Assembly: GCA_964562575.1 (NCBI GenBank)
Contig: CAZLTY010000090.1
Location: 1 to 16,503, forward strand
DNA from: SG8-4 sp964562575
Lineage (GTDB): Bacteria; Planctomycetota; Phycisphaerae; Sedimentisphaerales; Anaerobacaceae
Length of the DNA stretch: 16,503 nt
Reading direction: 5' to 3'
A model generated the notes under the pieces. It searched no databases, had not been told where the DNA came from, and was given only the letters and a program-made list of their open reading frames with translations. The translations under genes were made by a program, and so were the position numbers. The number at the start of each line of letters is the position of its first letter. The stretch's first letter is position 1. Shown here in pieces: positions 13,278-16,503 of this stretch.

Positions 13278-15107
13278 TTAAAGCTTGCTCAGTGTGACAA
13301 CCGCCCGCGCAACCAGGTCCCGATGTTCCTCTATGGGCGCGGGGTCTTTCGTGAACGTGGTCATGTCACTTGTGATGTCGGCGGGGACATAGAGCAGGAC
13401 CATGTACCTCTGCATTTGATCGTCGTCGAGAATATCTTCATTGACCATGAGCAGTCTTTCGAGGATAGCCAGATATTCGTAGTCTTCGATGCCGTCACGT
13501 AGCATTTCCCAGCGGATGCTGTCAACCGGCCCGTCGAGAACAGGCCCGGCCGGACGTGCATCGGCAGCGGCTACCGGCGGATAGATGAACCGGCCGTCGC
13601 CATTTCCCCAGGGCCTCTTGGCGCCCTCGGGCGTACTGTAGCCGGTACGCCAGCCCATAGGATCCTTGTAAGGATTCTGCGGGCGCTCGGAATTGGGATA
13701 CGCTGTCGGACTCGTCCAGTAGTTGCTTTGCCAGACGAGGATTCCATCGATTCTTCGCTGCCAGGTCTGCCAGAGCCAGACTCGCAGCTCAGTACCCGGG
13801 TGGTCGATGAACAACGTGCAGTACGGCGCCTTGGGCCCCGTACAGACATACCACCAGAATTTCTCGCCATGCTTGCGTCGCTCTTTGGCCAGGTCCTCTT
13901 TGAAATTATTGGAGATAGAGCACCAGATGTCAGGGCCGCCGACCAGATCAGGCTCGACCTGCTCGGTCAACATGCGAGTGATATCGGGAGCCGCGGCTTT
14001 TAGCTTGGCAAAGCCGTTCATGACAAATTCGTAATCCTTCGGCGCAGGCTCATCGAACCAGTAGACGAAGGCCTCATCGAGCCAGCCTTTTTCGCGCAGA
14101 TGTTCCTGGACTTCGTGACAGTAGGCACTGAAGGCCGCTTTGTATTCGGACGTGTCCTCACTGAAACCAAGCAGCTCGGGTTCGCGCCGCGAATGAAAAG
14201 TCCCGCCGCCCAGACCAGGGAGGCTCAGACGAAAAGAGTTGAAGTTGTGGTGATCGATCGCCCGAGTCATAGCCGCGTCCCAGGCGGTCCAGTCGAACTG
14301 GGGCTTGATCTCCCACGATCTGGTCGATTCGGTAATCTCGGGCCAGGTGACTTCGATCGCATCCAGCGGCGCCGGGCGGTACGGGGATATGTGATGGGCG
14401 CTCAAGTTGGCCCAGTACTTGTCGATAACCTGCCTTTTCTGCCTGTCGTCGGAAAGCCTGTGATACTTGTATACGTTGCCCGGCGAAAAACCGAAGGCAG
14501 TCTTGCAGGTCATTTTGTCCGGGAGATCGAAATCATAGACCTCGACGCGCAGCGCCACCTCGGCCTTGTAGTTTCGCGCCGCAAGGTTGATACGACCCGT
14601 ATAGATTCCCGCCGGAATGTTTCGTGGCACGCTGACGCGAACCCAGAGCGGCTGGTTCTTGTCCGCCTCCAGGTCGATAGGGCCTCTCAGAGGCGGCAGA
14701 GGATCGGGCCAAAGACCGGCTACAGAACTCTTGTCGGTCGGCAACTCGATTTTGACATATCTGACTTCGAGCACTTCGACGTTCTCGGCAGCGATGACCG
14801 CCCCGCCGGGGCCTTTCAATTCTCCGGCGTAGATGCTGAAATTGCTCAAAACGACTTTCGGCCTTATCACCAACTGGGCAGCCTCGGCCTCATTGCGGGC
14901 GGCACGTATTTCAACCGCCCAGCTTTGAGCATCGGGCGCCGGTTTATCCCGGCCGATCTTCCACCCGGAAGAGGCCCACCATAAGTCGGCCTTCTCACCG
15001 GATCCGGCGAGCAGCTCACCGTAGGGAGCACGAAAGTAATCGCTGTTTTGGGCCGAGGTAACCTGGCCACCCAGCACAACCAGTAAACAGAGCGTTTTTC
15101 TCAGCAT
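13278..15107 (-). CDS. Secreted GH123-like (DUF4091) glycoside hydrolase
   Basis: This 609-residue protein has a signal peptide (MLRKTLCLLVVLGGQVTSA). Residues about 55-195 are a beta-sandwich domain (LWVRVSVPRNIPAGIYTG is typical), residues about 200-470 a barrel, and the C-terminal part is of DUF4091 type (DSIRWEMLRDGIEDYEYLA, 529-547). The barrel motif VYWFDEP (348-354) has the adjacent Asp-Glu (D352, E353) used by GH123 enzymes, which cleave beta-N-acetylgalactosaminides by substrate assistance. Conserved LRVWLWQTW and GILVWQSNYW follow. The true substrate is unknown, since DUF4091 proteins are diverse. ATG 15107 is chosen because AAAGGTGGTG precedes it and the signal peptide starts there; the frame upstream to 15596 runs through spacer and the AlkD start. 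A role in polysaccharide breakdown outside the cytoplasm is inferred. Confidence 0.88.
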   Translation of the reverse strand: MLRKTLCLLVVLGGQVTSAQNSDYFRAPYGELLAGSGEKADLWWASSGWKIGRDKPAPDAQSWAVEIRAARNEAEAAQLVIRPKVVLSNFSIYAGELKGPGGAVIAAENVEVLEVRYVKIELPTDKSSVAGLWPDPLPPLRGPIDLEADKNQPLWVRVSVPRNIPAGIYTGRINLAARNYKAEVALRVEVYDFDLPDKMTCKTAFGFSPGNVYKYHRLSDDRQKRQVIDKYWANLSAHHISPYRPAPLDAIEVTWPEITESTRSWEIKPQFDWTAWDAAMTRAIDHHNFNSFRLSLPGLGGGTFHSRREPELLGFSEDTSEYKAAFSAYCHEVQEHLREKGWLDEAFVYWFDEPAPKDYEFVMNGFAKLKAAAPDITRMLTEQVEPDLVGGPDIWCSISNNFKEDLAKERRKHGEKFWWYVCTGPKAPYCTLFIDHPGTELRVWLWQTWQRRIDGILVWQSNYWTSPTAYPNSERPQNPYKDPMGWRTGYSTPEGAKRPWGNGDGRFIYPPVAAADARPAGPVLDGPVDSIRWEMLRDGIEDYEYLAILERLLMVNEDILDDDQMQRYMVLLYVPADITSDMTTFTKDPAPIEEHRDLVARAVVTLSKL

Positions 15108-15521
15108 GGGACACCACCTTTCAAGTGAATTCTCCTTTTCGTCGACCACTTGTCGATTACCTAAGAAATTCTCCACTACAGACCGCACTGCGTCAAGAGC
15201 TTCTTTGCCGCGCGATCCCGCCATTGAGCGCAGCGATGATTGCTGGGCAGAGCCCACCCTGCCGATTGTCACCTGTCGGTGGTATTCTGTATTCTGTGTT
15301 CTCTCTTTCGAACATAGATTTCTCCGCTGGGTCCCGATTTCATCGGGATTCCGGTCGAACTGACGATACGAGTGGCGACGGCGCGTTTGTGCCGCATGGA
15401 TTGGAGCAGGTAGAGTGGCTATCAGACGTAGGCCCTCTGGACAAATAGTGGAGATTTCTGTACCGTATTGATAGATATCGGTTAGCGACACATGGGCGGA
15501 GAAGCAGACGGCAGGACCAAT
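15108..15521. other. 414-base spacer between divergent GH123-like and AlkD genes
   Basis: No gene is convincing here. It contains GTCGACCACTTGTCGA (15141-15156, 5-bp arms TCGAC/GTCGA), a segment with inverted ends (15164-15459), TGGGC-AGA-GCCCA (15244-15256), a tandem ATTCTGT pair near 15283-15296, and the hairpin TCCCGAT-TTC-ATCGGGA (15332-15348). The density of hairpins and microrepeats suggests repeat debris. I found no clear promoter for either flanking gene. Confidence 0.6.
15164..15459. repeat. 296-base segment with 14-15 bp inverted ends (possible MITE remnant)
   Basis: AGAAATTCTCCACTA (15164-15178) is the reverse complement of TAGTGGAGATTTCT (15446-15459) except for one missing T. 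Between them are several short hairpins and no gene. This could be a nonautonomous inverted-repeat element or a chance pairing. I see no exact target duplication outside the ends. Confidence 0.35.
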
Positions 15522-16235
15522 ATGAGCAGCCAGACTGAGAAGATTGTGAACAGGCTGCGAGAGCTGGGTGATAGCAGTATCGCGGCTCATTCGCAACGGT
15601 TCTTTAAGACCGGACCCGGAGAATACGGCGAAGGTGACAAGTTCCTGGGGATTCGTGTCCCTACCGTGCGCAAATGCGTCAGAGAGTATCGCACAATATC
15701 ACTAAAGGACACTGCAGAGCTTCTGAAATCTCCTTTCCACGAGGCAAGGCTGCTCGCTGTACTGATCCTCGTGGCGAAGTACTCGGCGGCAAAGAGTGAC
15801 GCCGAACGAGAGGTCATTTACCGATCGTATCTGAGGCATACCGAATTCATCAATAACTGGGATCTGGTTGACTCCTCTGCCGAACACATCGTCGGGGCTC
15901 ACCTGTTTTCCAAAGATAGAGAACCGATCTATCGGCTTGTCCGTTCGAGGGTTTTGTGGGAGCGAAGGATCGGCGTAATGTCCACCTTTCACCTCGTCAA
16001 GAGGGAGGACTTCTCGGACACCCTGGCAATTGCCGAATTGCTGCTGGGCGACTGCGAGGACTTGATCCACAAGGCCGTAGGGTGGATGCTGCGCGAAGTG
16101 GGCAAGCGAAACCGCAGCGTAGAAGAGAGGTTTCTGGCAAAACACTACAAGCAGATGCCGCGCACCATGTTACGCTATGCCATCGAGAAACTGCCTGAGA
16201 CCGAAAGGCTGGCGTATTTGCGTGGTACAAAATAG
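15522..16235 (+). CDS. alkD: AlkD-type DNA glycosylase (HEAT-like repeats)
   Basis: The protein excises alkylated purines such as 3- and 7-methylated bases without flipping them, using a superhelix of HEAT-like repeats. With ATG 15522 it has 237 residues, the length I recall for Bacillus cereus AlkD. The active-site residues fit closely: NNWDLVD gives W113 and D117 (W109 and D113 in B. cereus AlkD), ERRIGVMS gives R148-R149, and HKAVGWMLREVG gives W188. The N-terminal GDKFLGIRVPTVRK is also typical. AGGA lies about 6 bases before 15522, while ATG 15492 lacks a ribosome site and adds ten unconserved residues. It is divergent from the GH123-like gene and probably stands alone. Confidence 0.9.
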   Translation: MSSQTEKIVNRLRELGDSSIAAHSQRFFKTGPGEYGEGDKFLGIRVPTVRKCVREYRTISLKDTAELLKSPFHEARLLAVLILVAKYSAAKSDAEREVIYRSYLRHTEFINNWDLVDSSAEHIVGAHLFSKDREPIYRLVRSRVLWERRIGVMSTFHLVKREDFSDTLAIAELLLGDCEDLIHKAVGWMLREVGKRNRSVEERFLAKHYKQMPRTMLRYAIEKLPETERLAYLRGTK

Positions 16236-16236
16236 C

Positions 16237-16256
16237 GCATCCGACAAGCCGGATGC
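16237..16256 (+). terminator. Hairpin directly after alkD, no T-tract
   Basis: GCATCCG (16237-16243) pairs perfectly with CGGATGC (16250-16256) around a 6-base loop, one base after the stop. The absence of a T-run makes it a doubtful intrinsic terminator; it may stabilise the 3' end or aid Rho-dependent release. Confidence 0.4.
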
Positions 16257-16400
16257 AGGCAACGACACATTCCGTTTGATCGCTCAATTGATCCTCAAGC
16301 CCTGATAAGGGACGCTCTGGCAGGTGAATGGTCTAGCCTGCGCCCGGGCAATCATCCCGATGTGCCGGGACCCCTTCAAAATCTGTGTAAATCCCGTAGA

Positions 16401-16426
16401 TCCTGTCTGAAAAGTTTTTTTCAGGA
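16401..16426. repeat. Hairpin in the terminal spacer
   Basis: CTGAAAA (16407-16413) pairs with TTTTCAG (16418-16424), and TCCTG (16401-16405) can alternatively pair with CAGGA (16422-16426). It follows an ATCTGTGTAAATCC phrase that I recall as common in dispersed noncoding repeats. The rest of 16257-16503 shows no gene. Confidence 0.3.
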
Positions 16427-16503
16427 AATTTTCGTTTTCTTCTTGAACAGACGAAATTGACAAAAGTATCAGTCATGCTGCCCAGGCCAGTAGGGTCGAT
16501 TCG

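Noticed and set aside
14100..14984. Open plus-strand frame of 294 codons
   Set aside because: It lies entirely antisense to the GH123-like gene, whose domains and signal peptide are clear; the plus-strand translation has no recognisable motif.
15108..15596. Extension of the GH123-like frame to 15596
   Set aside because: It crosses the spacer and the alkD start; the signal peptide begins at 15107.
16457..16503. TTGACA (16457-16462) and an ATG near 16474 at the window end
   Set aside because: No -10 at the right distance, no ribosome site, and the frame cannot be followed beyond the window.
1..16503. CRISPR arrays, rRNA, insertion sequences, prophage or toxin-antitoxin genes
   Set aside because: I saw no regularly spaced repeats, transposase or phage motifs, or rRNA segments anywhere in the window.

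Overview
The window looks like a chromosomal stretch from a member of the Planctomycetota, perhaps the Phycisphaerae. This is inferred from gene content, not from a marker gene. The supporting genes are a short Hc1-like histone protein, a secreted TPR protein, a secreted isochorismatase-ThuA fusion, a secreted GH123-like (DUF4091) hydrolase, and LolA-like and HPr-like proteins of unusual design. Base composition is moderate, with GC-rich genes and AT-rich spacers. I see no phage, plasmid, CRISPR or intact insertion sequence genes.

Layout. Positions 1-538 hold the 3' end of murJ. A good sigma70-like promoter (573-601) precedes a secreted TPR/beta-sandwich protein (710-3154). A 57-residue two-cluster ferredoxin (3353-3526) is followed after 8 bases by tRNA-Glu(UUC) (3535-3609). 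From 8515 back to 3614 all genes read leftward: a LysR regulator, a HAD phosphatase, a LolA-like exported protein, a 513-residue protein with an embedded HPr-like site, a possible 31-residue peptide, an Hc1-like nucleoid protein, and a FabZ-type dehydratase. The first four are tightly packed and probably co-transcribed. Next come a family-4 uracil-DNA glycosylase (plus strand) converging on a divergent PanB (minus strand).

Positions 10311-10845 form an AT-rich spacer without a credible protein gene. It holds a probable panB promoter, a strong intrinsic terminator on the plus strand with no upstream gene to serve (so a small-RNA candidate), and a promoter so close to the next ATG that the message may be leaderless. 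An SDR dehydrogenase and the secreted isochorismatase-ThuA fusion follow as a likely operon, converging on the secreted GH123-like hydrolase. A 414-base spacer (15108-15521) contains a 296-base segment bounded by near-identical inverted ends. The last gene is an AlkD-type DNA glycosylase, followed by hairpins and no further gene.

Functional themes are cell-envelope and lipid metabolism (murJ, fabZ, LolA-like), base-excision repair (family-4 UDG, AlkD), and exported carbohydrate or amide metabolism (SDR, isochorismatase-ThuA, GH123-like). The least familiar elements are the HPr-like domain inside a large helical protein and the terminator-ended transcript at about 10505-10673.
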